Below, in pieces: positions 1 to 6,527 of a DNA stretch of 12,648 nt. The stretch spans positions 1 to 12,648 of the forward strand of contig JAMCUV010000077.1 of NCBI GenBank assembly GCA_023379345.1, given 5' to 3'. The notes under the pieces were generated by a model. That model searched no databases. It saw nothing but the letters and a program-made list of their open reading frames with translations, and had not been told where the DNA came from. Origin of the DNA: Thermoplasmatota archaeon. GTDB taxonomy: Archaea > Thermoplasmatota > Thermoplasmata > Thermoplasmatales > Thermoplasmataceae. The first letter of the stretch is position 1; each line of letters opens with the position of its first letter. The translations under genes were made by a program, and so were the position numbers.

Positions 1-158
1 AGATCATAGCCGAATACGTTCCTTTTCTCGCCGCAGGTTACCACACAGAGACCGCATCCCGTACACTTGTTCTCATCCACTGTGGGGTGCCAGTCTATAT
101 TCTTCCTTTCCATTCCATGCCATATTGCAAATGGGCTTGCTGCATTACTGTTTGCCAT
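1..158 (-). CDS. Ferredoxin-like 4Fe-4S protein, second of tandem pair (3' end outside window)
   Basis: Only the first 52 codons are in the window; the gene continues past the left edge. Reading down from 158 the protein shows a WHGMERK segment (13-19), then IDWHPTVD (21-28), then the cysteine motif KCTGCGLCVVTCG with C32, C35, C38 and C42, which is a CxxCxxCxxxC [4Fe-4S] cluster site. The upstream gene has the same WHG-ER-WxPxVD-cluster layout, so the two are paralogs. The ATG at 158 is chosen because GGAGGAGG (168-175) lies 9 bases upstream and because this start keeps the shared WHGxER block; an internal ATG at 113 would lose it. The start lies 14 bases inside the upstream gene, so the two are probably translationally coupled. 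A role as a small cytosolic electron carrier or as an electron-transfer subunit is inferred. The partner enzyme cannot be told from the visible part. Confidence 0.8.
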   Translation of the reverse strand, partial: MANSNAASPFAIWHGMERKNIDWHPTVDENKCTGCGLCVVTCGEKRNVFGYD

Positions 159-519
159 TTATAACATCCTCCTCCAGATGAACAGAGTGCTCCGGGAATT
201 TCTCAAGCCTCGCAGCAAGATCATCCTTCACCTTGGGGAAAATCTTGTACTTGACCACTACGTTTCTGACGAATTTCTTTGGATCCTCTGGAAATGTTAT
301 GGCATCCTTGTCACAGAGCTTCCCGCAGGTTGTGCATCCAATCACACATTTACCTGGATTTGCCACGACGGGCCGTGTTGCCTGAAGGTCCCACCGATAT
401 ACATCATTTCCACAGGTAAGCAGGCACATACCACATCCATCACACTTCTGGGTATCAACAATAGGATACCATTCAACAAGACGCCTTTCAACGCCGTGCC
501 AAGTTCCGTCGCCACTCAT
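145..519 (-). CDS. Ferredoxin-like protein with two 4Fe-4S sites
   Basis: A 124-residue protein with two cysteine clusters. The first is CDGCGMCLLTCG (C26, C29, C32, C36), a standard CxxCxxCxxxC site. The second is CVIGCTTCGKLC (C58, C62, C65, C69), with three residues between its first two cysteines. Proline usually follows the last cysteine of ferredoxin motifs; here the residues are Gly and Asp. The N-terminus carries WHGVERRLVEWYPIVD, a signature of a family of archaeal ferredoxin-like proteins. There is no signal peptide or membrane segment, so it should be cytosolic. The C-terminal 45 residues are charged and have no recognised domain. It probably carries electrons for an unidentified oxidoreductase. 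It is first in a two-gene unit: a TATA box (541-549) lies 26 bases upstream of its ATG and the next gene starts inside its 3' end. Confidence 0.85.
   Translation of the reverse strand: MSGDGTWHGVERRLVEWYPIVDTQKCDGCGMCLLTCGNDVYRWDLQATRPVVANPGKCVIGCTTCGKLCDKDAITFPEDPKKFVRNVVVKYKIFPKVKDDLAARLEKFPEHSVHLEEDVINGKQ
168..175 (-). promoter_or_regulatory. Shine-Dalgarno site for the second ferredoxin gene
   Basis: GGAGGAGG on the minus strand, 9 bases before the ATG at 158. It sits inside the last codons of the upstream gene, and it decides the start of the downstream gene in favour of 158 over the internal ATG at 113. Confidence 0.7.
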
Positions 520-540
520 GCAATAATCATTCTGATTATC

Positions 541-549
541 TATATATTA
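541..549 (-). promoter_or_regulatory. TATA box of the ferredoxin pair
   Basis: TAATATATA on the minus strand, centred 26 bases upstream of the ATG at 519. With normal archaeal spacing, transcription would start at or next to the start codon, giving a leaderless mRNA. No SD-like sequence precedes the ATG, which agrees with this reading. Confidence 0.6.
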
Positions 550-612
550 ACATATACTAATACATGAGGCAGGAACTTTAAATTACGAAGGCATAGAGTT
601 TTCCTGAATCTG

Positions 613-630
613 GATCAACACTGGTTGATC
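613..630. repeat. Perfect 7-bp inverted repeat at the ROK kinase stop codon
   Basis: GATCAAC (613-619), a 4-base loop, then GTTGATC (624-630). The repeat overlaps the stop codon of the ROK kinase gene (629-631). An RNA hairpin could form at the end of that transcript, but no T-run follows on the minus strand, so it does not look like an intrinsic terminator. It could also be chance. Confidence 0.4.
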
Positions 631-1600
631 ATTTCGTGCCGGGGTTTCCCTCCGCAACAAGGCGGTTGAAAAGCGGCACGGAAACAGGTGCAAGATCCGG
701 TCCGTTCTTCAGCCCCCTCAAAATCTTCACGGGCCTGTACATACTCTTGAACTCCTCCCTGACTGCCGTTCTCAATGGCCCGAATAGATCATTGCCGGCG
801 TTTGCTATGCCTCCCCCTATGATGAGAATTTCAGGGTCCAGTATATTGATTATGTTTACAATGCCAACTGCCAGGTAATAGATGGTCTCTTCCACTATGA
901 GCTGGGAAAACATATCGCCCTTCCGCTTGAATTCGAATACCTTCTTAGCATCTATCTCGGAAGGCTTAACCTTGGAGAAGAGTTCAGATTCCTTGACGGC
1001 CGTGATGTTTTCAGAAACACGTCTTGCAATTCCCCTGCCACCTGCAATGGCCTCCAGGCAGCCCCTCCGTCCGCACCCGCAGACAGGGCCGTTGGACATG
1101 ACCACCATATGGCCAACTTCCAGTGCCATCCCATGTGCACCACGATAAAGCTGCCCGTTCAGGAATGCCCCTCCGCCTATGCCAGTGCTCAGTGTCATGT
1201 AAACGAAGTTGTCGATGCCCCTGCCATTGCCAAACATCCTTTCAGCTATTGTTGCCCCTGTTGCATCGTTTTCAAGATCAACCGGTACTCCGAATTCGCT
1301 CTCAAGTGCGTCGCTTATGGGGAAGTTTCTGAGACCCAGAATATTCGGGGACGATAAGACCATACCTTTCTCTCTATCCACCAGTCCTGCAAACACAACT
1401 CCAATGTTATCCGGCTGTTTTACACCTACTTCATCCAGAAGCTTCCAGCCCATGTTTATGAGATCTTCCTTGAGCCTGCCTCCACCCAGGTGCCTGACAG
1501 TCGGTTTTCTCAGTGACTTTATGATTTTGCCGTTCTCGTCACCGATAACTGCTGAAATCTTTGTCCCACCCACATCATAACCAAGAATAGTTCTGGGCAT
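629..1600 (-). CDS. ROK-family sugar kinase, probable glucokinase
   Basis: A 323-residue kinase of the ROK family (ASKHA fold), which transfers phosphate from ATP to a hexose or N-acylhexosamine. Visible features in order are the N-terminal phosphate-binding motif DVGGTKI (9-15), the sugar-binding and catalytic motif ENDATGA (110-116; D112 is the expected general base), TLSTGIGGGAF (136-146), EVGHM (161-165), and the ROK zinc motif CGCGRRGCLEAIAGG starting at C174. Expected zinc ligands are H164, C174, C176 and C181, all present. There is no N-terminal helix-turn-helix, so it is an enzyme and not a ROK repressor. Length is normal. The substrate cannot be fixed from sequence: glucose is most likely, N-acetylmannosamine is an alternative. 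It stands alone on the minus strand with a TATA box 25 bases from its ATG, divergent from the trp operon and not obviously linked to it in function. Confidence 0.88.
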   Translation of the reverse strand: MPRTILGYDVGGTKISAVIGDENGKIIKSLRKPTVRHLGGGRLKEDLINMGWKLLDEVGVKQPDNIGVVFAGLVDREKGMVLSSPNILGLRNFPISDALESEFGVPVDLENDATGATIAERMFGNGRGIDNFVYMTLSTGIGGGAFLNGQLYRGAHGMALEVGHMVVMSNGPVCGCGRRGCLEAIAGGRGIARRVSENITAVKESELFSKVKPSEIDAKKVFEFKRKGDMFSQLIVEETIYYLAVGIVNIINILDPEILIIGGGIANAGNDLFGPLRTAVREEFKSMYRPVKILRGLKNGPDLAPVSVPLFNRLVAEGNPGTK

Positions 1601-1620
1601 CCATACTTGATTTTCTTTCC

Positions 1621-1629
1621 AAATATAAA
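1621..1629 (-). promoter_or_regulatory. TATA box of the ROK kinase gene
   Basis: TTTATATTT on the minus strand, centred 25 bases upstream of the ATG at 1600, which predicts a leaderless transcript. The bases between the TATA box and the ATG show no SD sequence. Confidence 0.65.
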
Positions 1630-1720
1630 GAATGACATACAGGGACGAAATTCAAGGAGACACGACAGGCCGCAAGATAATCTGTGCCTGTGAAATTACT
1701 TGTACTATATTTGAGGGAAA

Positions 1721-1736
1721 ACAATATTTCTATTGT
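1721..1736. promoter_or_regulatory. Palindrome upstream of the trp promoter, candidate operator
   Basis: ACAATA-TTTC-TATTGT is a perfect 6-bp inverted repeat with a 4-base spacer, ending 19 bases before the putative trp TATA box. A further ACAAT half-site occurs at 1768-1772, between that TATA box and the trpB start. Size, symmetry and position fit binding by a dimeric regulator. No regulator gene is in the window and the element resembles no operator I can name, so its function is inferred. AT-richness makes a chance palindrome possible. Confidence 0.35.
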
Positions 1737-1755
1737 GTTATACTAAGCATTAATG

Positions 1756-1765
1756 TTTAAATATT
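1756..1765 (+). promoter_or_regulatory. TATA box of the trp operon
   Basis: TTTAAATATT, centred 26 bases upstream of the ATG at 1786. This predicts a leaderless trp mRNA that begins at that ATG, and argues that the in-frame ATG at 1753 lies within the promoter and is not the start. A second weaker TATA-like string, CTATATTT, lies near 1704-1712. Confidence 0.6.
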
Positions 1766-1785
1766 ATACAATGATGGTAGATTAC

Positions 1786-3039
1786 ATGCTATCAACACAG
1801 AAAAATGATCTGATTCCAGAAAAATGGTACAATGTTGTTCCTGATCTTCCGGAACAGCTTCCACCTCCACTTGACAATGAGAAAAACAAATCCTCAATAG
1901 AACTTCTGAACAGTATCCTTCCCAGAGAAGTGCTGAAACAGGAATTCACATTCCAGAGATTCCTGAAGATACCGGACGAGGTAAGGGAGATATACGAGCA
2001 GACCGGCCGCCCTACTCCACTTGTCAGGGCGAGGGGGCTGGAGAAATATCTGGATTACTCTGGGAAGATACTTTACAAATATGAGGGTGCCACCATTACT
2101 GGATCGCACAAGATCAACACCGCCGTGCCACAGGCCATCTATGCGGCAAACGAGGGAGTTGAGAAGGTTGTAACCGAGACCGGTGCCGGGCAGTGGGGCA
2201 CAGCCACAAGCGTTGCGGCCTCATTTGCCGGAATCAAGGCCAAGGTTTTCATGGTGAGGATAAGTTATCAGCAGAAGCCCCTAAGGAAGAAGATCATGCA
2301 GCTTTATGGAGGAGAAGTTTCCCCAAGTCCTTCAGACGAAACAGAATTCGGCAGGAGCATGCTGAAGCAGAATCCGGATCATCCCGGATCACTGGGAATT
2401 GGAATAGGAGAGGCGGTTGAATATGCCCTGGATCACAATCTGAGGTACCTTGTTGGAAGTGTCTTCAACTCCGTGCTGACGCACCAGAGCATAATAGGAC
2501 TGGAAACTGAGAAGCAGCTCGAGATCATGGGAACTGAACCTGACGTCCTCATAGGCTGTGTTGGCGGTGGAAGTAACTTCGGCGGTTTCTCATTCCCGCT
2601 CATGAAGAAATTCAAGGACGTGGAGGTAATAGCTTCAACTGCGGCTGAGGTCCCAAAGTTCACCAAAGGAGAGTATAAATACGATTATGTGGACACTGCA
2701 AGGATCCTACCGTCAGTGAAGATGTTCTCTCTTGGGGCTGACTTCATGCCGGAGAAAATATATGCCGGCGGACTCAGGTATCACGGCGCGGCTCCGTCCC
2801 TATCGATGCTGGTCAATACGGGAAGGATAAAGACAGTGGACGAAAACCAGGAAAGCGTCATAGATGCCTTGAAGATATTCTCAAGGACCCAGGGGATTGT
2901 TGCAGCGCCTGAATCCGGGCATGCCATTGCCACGGCCATTGATTACATAAGGAGACATAAGGATGAAAAAAAGACAGTTGTGGTGAATGTGAGCGGGCAT
3001 GGACTGCTTGACATGTCCATTTTCAGGGATGAACAATGA
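1786..3039 (+). CDS. trpB: Tryptophan synthase beta chain, TrpB2 class
   Basis: A pyridoxal-phosphate enzyme that condenses indole with serine (or a serine derivative) to make tryptophan, pairing with TrpA. With the start at 1786 it has 417 residues. The N-terminal EKWYNVVPDLPEQLPPPL motif marks the TrpB2 class, as opposed to ordinary TrpB1. The Schiff-base lysine is in GSHKINTA (K109), the catalytic glutamate in ETGAGQWG (E131), the cofactor phosphate loop is GGGSN (260-264), and VSGHG lies near the C-terminus. The reading frame is open back to an ATG at 1753, but those 11 extra residues would be encoded by the TATA region, so 1786 is preferred. It is the first gene of the trp operon, and its stop overlaps the trpA start (ATGA). 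No TrpB1-type gene is present here, so this TrpB2 is presumably the working beta subunit. Confidence 0.93.
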   Translation: MLSTQKNDLIPEKWYNVVPDLPEQLPPPLDNEKNKSSIELLNSILPREVLKQEFTFQRFLKIPDEVREIYEQTGRPTPLVRARGLEKYLDYSGKILYKYEGATITGSHKINTAVPQAIYAANEGVEKVVTETGAGQWGTATSVAASFAGIKAKVFMVRISYQQKPLRKKIMQLYGGEVSPSPSDETEFGRSMLKQNPDHPGSLGIGIGEAVEYALDHNLRYLVGSVFNSVLTHQSIIGLETEKQLEIMGTEPDVLIGCVGGGSNFGGFSFPLMKKFKDVEVIASTAAEVPKFTKGEYKYDYVDTARILPSVKMFSLGADFMPEKIYAGGLRYHGAAPSLSMLVNTGRIKTVDENQESVIDALKIFSRTQGIVAAPESGHAIATAIDYIRRHKDEKKTVVVNVSGHGLLDMSIFRDEQ

Positions 3040-3782
3040 ACAGCCCTTCCACCATACTGTATTTCACCTCCTCGTTCCCGGATCACAAAACACTCTATGG
3101 CTTTATTGAGAAGGTAGACCCCGAAGTTGTAAAATATGTTGAAGTGGGATTCCCGTCTTCTGATCCCAGATACGATGGACCCGAGATAAGAGAGACGCAT
3201 GAAATTGCGGAAAAGAATTTTCACAACGGCCATCTGGAGCAGTATGCTGAAATACTGGGAAAAAAGGGTGTCCGGACTTATCTTCTCACGTACTACCGCG
3301 ATCTTGCCCGACAGTCGTCTGATTTTATTCCTCACCTCGGGGACTCCGGCTTTTCCGGAGTAATAGTTCCGGACCTGCTGGTTGATTACAGTTCCATAGC
3401 TGCTGATGTAATAGGCGAGATTCAGGACAGCATTGATTTCATACCGTTCTTCAATCCGGCCACGCCTGATGGGGTCATAGAAAGGATCAGCGGAATGACC
3501 GAATCATGGATATACTACGGCCTTCAGCCTGCCACTGGAATACACATCCCATATGATCTTGAGGAGGTTTCCAGGAGAATACTGGATCTCCTACCCGGCA
3601 GGGAAGTGAATTTCGGCTTTGGCATCCGATCAATGGACCAGATAGGCAAGATAATGGACCTGGGTTCAAAGGGGGTGGCCATAGGAACTCTGCTGGTACC
3701 TATGGTCAGGGAAAACCGGCTTCAAGATTTCGTTGCGCTTCAACGGCAGATCGGGGAGGTTCAGGATCATGTTAAGGGGTGA
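3036..3782 (+). CDS. trpA: Tryptophan synthase alpha chain
   Basis: A 248-residue TIM-barrel lyase that splits indole-3-glycerol phosphate into indole and glyceraldehyde 3-phosphate and passes indole to TrpB. The catalytic glutamate is in VEVGFPSSDP (E36) and the catalytic aspartate in RYDGPEI (D47), which correspond to Glu49 and Asp60 of the Salmonella enzyme. VIVPDLLVDY, YGLQPATGI (loop-6 threonine kept, the usual SRxGVTG changed) and GFGIRSM follow in the normal order. The protein is slightly short, starting directly at the first strand. Its ATG overlaps the trpB stop (ATGA), so the alpha and beta subunits should be made in coupled fashion. Its stop lies 7 bases before trpD. Assignment is firm; the loop-6 sequence is more divergent than in most TrpA proteins. 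Confidence 0.93.
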   Translation: MNSPSTILYFTSSFPDHKTLYGFIEKVDPEVVKYVEVGFPSSDPRYDGPEIRETHEIAEKNFHNGHLEQYAEILGKKGVRTYLLTYYRDLARQSSDFIPHLGDSGFSGVIVPDLLVDYSSIAADVIGEIQDSIDFIPFFNPATPDGVIERISGMTESWIYYGLQPATGIHIPYDLEEVSRRILDLLPGREVNFGFGIRSMDQIGKIMDLGSKGVAIGTLLVPMVRENRLQDFVALQRQIGEVQDHVKG

Positions 3783-3789
3783 ACGTGAA

Positions 3790-4749
3790 ATGAAGAATGA
3801 CAACTCGGAATCTGCATATATCAGGATGAAAAAGCTTCTTGACGGGTCGTCAGACGAAGAAAAAACAAATTTTCTGCGGGAGGCCAAACCTGAGCTTATT
3901 GACGGTTATGAGATTTCAGGATACTCCCGCGCTGTGAGGGAGAGGTCTTCTCTTCCACGTATACCCGGTGCAATTGATATCGTTGGCACCGGCGGGGATG
4001 GCAAAAACACCATAAACGTGAGCACTGCAGCTTCTGTGGTTGTTTCCGCAATGGGGCATACTGTTGTTAAGCACGGCAACTTTGGCTCTTCAAACCATAA
4101 GGGAAGCGCCGATTTCATGAAGCACCTTGGCTATAATTTCAATTTCAATGGAGATGGGCTGAGAGAAAGGATCAGGGCACTGAACTTCGCATTTCTGCTT
4201 GCTCCGCTTCACAATGACAGTTTTGCAAAATTCGCAGTTCCCAGGAAGGTTGTTGCCCACAAGACGGTATTTAACTATCTCGGACCCATCACCAATCCTG
4301 CCGATCCTGCAACAGTAGTTCTTGGGGCTGCAGACGCCAACATCCAGAAGATATATGCAGAATTCATGCAGGCAGAAGGCAAAACAGGGTATTCACTGCA
4401 TGCCGATGACGGAATGGACGAGGTCTCACCATTTTCCAGAACTGTACTCCTTCACGTTCATGCTCGCGGAAGCAGAAAGATCATCATTAATCCAGAAAAA
4501 TTTATGAGTACCATCCCCAAAGAAGATGCCATTGAAACATCAGATCCTTCTAAATCCTTTGCCCTTACTGTTCAAGGACTTTCAGGAAAATCCAGGACCA
4601 CCGCAGAATTCATAGCCCTGAATGCAGCACCGGCCCTGGCTGCAGCCAGCGGCGAATACCGCCTTGACGAGGCCTATGGCAGGGCGCTTGACTGCATTCT
4701 TTCGGGAGCCGCCTATGCTCACCTCAGGAGGATTGTTGAATTTGCATGA
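3790..4749 (+). CDS. trpD: Anthranilate phosphoribosyltransferase
   Basis: Transfers phosphoribosyl from PRPP to anthranilate, the second step of the pathway. It has 319 residues, somewhat shorter than the usual 330-350. Motifs are the PRPP-binding GTGGDGKNTINVSTA (66-80), KHGN (94-97), GSADFMKHLG (105-114), R152 in the anthranilate-binding stretch, FNYLGPITNP (161-170) and the metal-binding DE pair (D210, E211). The residue after KHGN is usually Arg but is Phe98 here, and the following AVSSKS-type loop reads GSSNHK. The ATG at 3790 is chosen because AAGGGGTGA (3774-3782) lies 7 bases upstream; the frame is open further back, but those codons lie within trpA. It overlaps trpF by 8 bases. Confidence 0.93.
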   Translation: MKNDNSESAYIRMKKLLDGSSDEEKTNFLREAKPELIDGYEISGYSRAVRERSSLPRIPGAIDIVGTGGDGKNTINVSTAASVVVSAMGHTVVKHGNFGSSNHKGSADFMKHLGYNFNFNGDGLRERIRALNFAFLLAPLHNDSFAKFAVPRKVVAHKTVFNYLGPITNPADPATVVLGAADANIQKIYAEFMQAEGKTGYSLHADDGMDEVSPFSRTVLLHVHARGSRKIIINPEKFMSTIPKEDAIETSDPSKSFALTVQGLSGKSRTTAEFIALNAAPALAAASGEYRLDEAYGRALDCILSGAAYAHLRRIVEFA

Positions 4750-5368
4750 AAATGCTCCCTTCGTGAAAATATGCGGAATAACCAACGTAGAAGACGGCAT
4801 GGATGCTCTCAGAATGGGAGCGGCTATCCTGGGCGTGGTGCTTTCTGATCTCTCTCCAAGGAAGGGGACAATGGATCTGGTACTGAAGTTGAAACAGGCA
4901 GGCGCCGTGGTAGCCACAGTGCATACTGACATGCATAGCGTTCTGATGAATTATGGTGAACAGGATTACGTTCAGCTTCACTTTGATCACACATGCGAAG
5001 ATATCTCACGGGTCAGAGAGCAGACGGGAAAGAAGGTCATATCAGTCATAAGGACCAGAGATGTGCCATCTGCAGTAAAAACTGGCAGAGACCGTATCAG
5101 TTGCGGCGCTGATCTTGTCCTCATCGATACAGGAATACCGGTTGTGGATGTTATAAAGGGAAAAAATTTGCCAGAATTCAATGAAATGATGGGCCTGGCC
5201 GGGAAAATCTCCCCGGAGAATGCCGGCGCCGTAATGAAAGTGCATCCTGGATTTCTGGATGTGAGCAGTTCAATCGAATCCTATCCAGGAAAGAAGAATA
5301 CTGAGCTTATGGGCAAATTCATGGAGGTGGTGAGCCGTGAAAGACAGCGCATACGCACGAATTCCTGA
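4742..5368 (+). CDS. trpF: Phosphoribosylanthranilate isomerase (TTG start)
   Basis: Catalyses the Amadori rearrangement of phosphoribosylanthranilate to CdRP, the third step. It is a TIM barrel of 208 residues. KICGITNVEDG gives catalytic C11 near the N-terminus, and VLIDTG gives the catalytic Asp129. VQLHFDH (77-83) matches the usual VQLHG strand, and LAGKISPEN plus VSSSIESYPGKKN match the C-terminal strands. The glycine-rich phosphate loops are unusual: the GGTGxxFDW segment is missing, LAGG is LAGK, and SSGVE is SSSIE. There is no suitable ATG. A TTG at 4742 preceded by AGGAGGA (4726-4732) at 9 bases is the best start and lies 8 bases inside trpD; TTG at 4736 and 4733 are closer than usual to the SD. 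Operon position supports the call. Confidence 0.87.
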   Translation: MHENAPFVKICGITNVEDGMDALRMGAAILGVVLSDLSPRKGTMDLVLKLKQAGAVVATVHTDMHSVLMNYGEQDYVQLHFDHTCEDISRVREQTGKKVISVIRTRDVPSAVKTGRDRISCGADLVLIDTGIPVVDVIKGKNLPEFNEMMGLAGKISPENAGAVMKVHPGFLDVSSSIESYPGKKNTELMGKFMEVVSRERQRIRTNS

Positions 5369-6527
5369 TCTGATCTCAAGGAATGCAGATTTTGCATATA
5401 TGTGCAGATTCAATGATAAAAGCCGGTTGGTGGGGGAAGAACTGCTGTTGACAACTGCATCTGCACCCCTATCAGGAAGAGGGAAGCCTGGAAGCGAGTT
5501 CATAAAGATGCTGGAAGCGCAGCATCGCAACGGCAACACCAATGGTTCCCGTATGGCTCCGGTCATATTTTCCTACGACATGGTGGAGGAGGTCTTCGGA
5601 ATCAGGCTGAAGAACTCTTCCAAATGGCCTCATTTCTCATATATCATTCCTGATTCGGCCCAAACTGGCAATTTCAATAGGCCTTCCGGTGTACCGGTCA
5701 TTGGAAGTGCCAGGCCGCAGATTGATGACAGAGAGAAGCGAACACTCAGAGAAAGCATAGGGGACGTTCGAAACAGGATAAGGGAGGGAGAGCTTCTTCA
5801 GGCTGTCATTTCCCAACAGTTCCGCATCCCTGATTCAGTGGACAGTTTCGGGCTTCTGAAGCATCTTCTGGTCAATGACAGATCCCGCTACGTGTATTAC
5901 TATAAATTCGGAGATGTGGAGGTTGTGGGAAGCTCCCCTGAGAATGTTTATCGGCAGGAAGGGGCACATGCGCTCATAAACCCCATAGCTGGAACCAGGC
6001 AGAGGACTCGGGAAGACACAAATTCAAGCGGAAGTATAATGGAGTTGCTGGCTGACACAAAGGAGCTCTGCGAGCACAGGATGCTTGTGGACCTTGCAAG
6101 GAACGATCTCTCCAGAATCAGCGATCCGGGAACTGTAAAGGTTACAGGTGACATGGTTCCTGAGGAATTCTCTTCTGTAATACATCTTGTGAGCACAGTG
6201 GAATCAAGACTCAGAGATGCAGTTTCCCCCCTTGATGTACTTCTGAGCGTGTTTCCTGCGGGAACCGTGAGCGGGGCGCCAAAAAGGAGAGCCGTAGAGA
6301 TAATAGACAGCCATGAGGAGGTCCCCCGGGGAGGCTATGCAGGATCTGTGGGGCTTATGGGGTTAGATGGCGCCGATATGGCACTGGGCATCCGGACGAT
6401 GTTCAGGACACATGACATGACCTACACACAGGCAGGAGCAGGCATTGTCAAGGATTCAGTCCCTGAGAGGGAAGTTGAGGAGATCATTGCCAAGGCAGGC
6501 ACAGTGCTTTCAGGAGTGAAATCATGA
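5337..6527 (+). CDS. trpE: Anthranilate synthase component I (GTG start)
   Basis: Converts chorismate to anthranilate using ammonia delivered by TrpG. It has 396 residues, short for TrpE (usually 420-520) because the N-terminal domain is compact. The chorismate-binding domain is complete: INPIAGTRQR (214-223), CEHRMLVDLARND (245-257), H283 in VIHLVST, PAGTVSGAPKRRA (307-319), RGGYAGSVG (331-339) and QAGAGIVKDS (365-374). In the N-terminal regulatory domain the tryptophan-binding LLES motif is not recognisable; the aligned place reads AYMCRFND (20-27). The start is GTG at 5337, with GGAGGTG (5323-5329) 7 bases upstream, inside the last 32 bases of trpF. Its stop overlaps the trpG start (ATGA), the usual coupling for the two synthase subunits. 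A TrpE rather than PabB role follows from the operon. Confidence 0.92.
   Translation: MKDSAYARIPDLISRNADFAYMCRFNDKSRLVGEELLLTTASAPLSGRGKPGSEFIKMLEAQHRNGNTNGSRMAPVIFSYDMVEEVFGIRLKNSSKWPHFSYIIPDSAQTGNFNRPSGVPVIGSARPQIDDREKRTLRESIGDVRNRIREGELLQAVISQQFRIPDSVDSFGLLKHLLVNDRSRYVYYYKFGDVEVVGSSPENVYRQEGAHALINPIAGTRQRTREDTNSSGSIMELLADTKELCEHRMLVDLARNDLSRISDPGTVKVTGDMVPEEFSSVIHLVSTVESRLRDAVSPLDVLLSVFPAGTVSGAPKRRAVEIIDSHEEVPRGGYAGSVGLMGLDGADMALGIRTMFRTHDMTYTQAGAGIVKDSVPEREVEEIIAKAGTVLSGVKS

Noticed and set aside
67..567. 166-codon open frame on the plus strand
   Set aside because: It lies opposite the ferredoxin genes, whose cysteine motifs, SD and TATA box are clear; the plus-strand translation has no recognisable domain.
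3733..3789. N-terminal extension of trpD from a TTG at 3733 or the ATG at 3769
   Set aside because: These codons lie within trpA and would precede the family's N-terminus; the SD AAGGGGTGA points to the ATG at 3790.
4622..4741. N-terminal extension of trpF from the ATG at 4622 or 4715
   Set aside because: The extra residues would be coded deep within trpD in another frame and precede the first barrel strand; a good SD favours the TTG at 4742.
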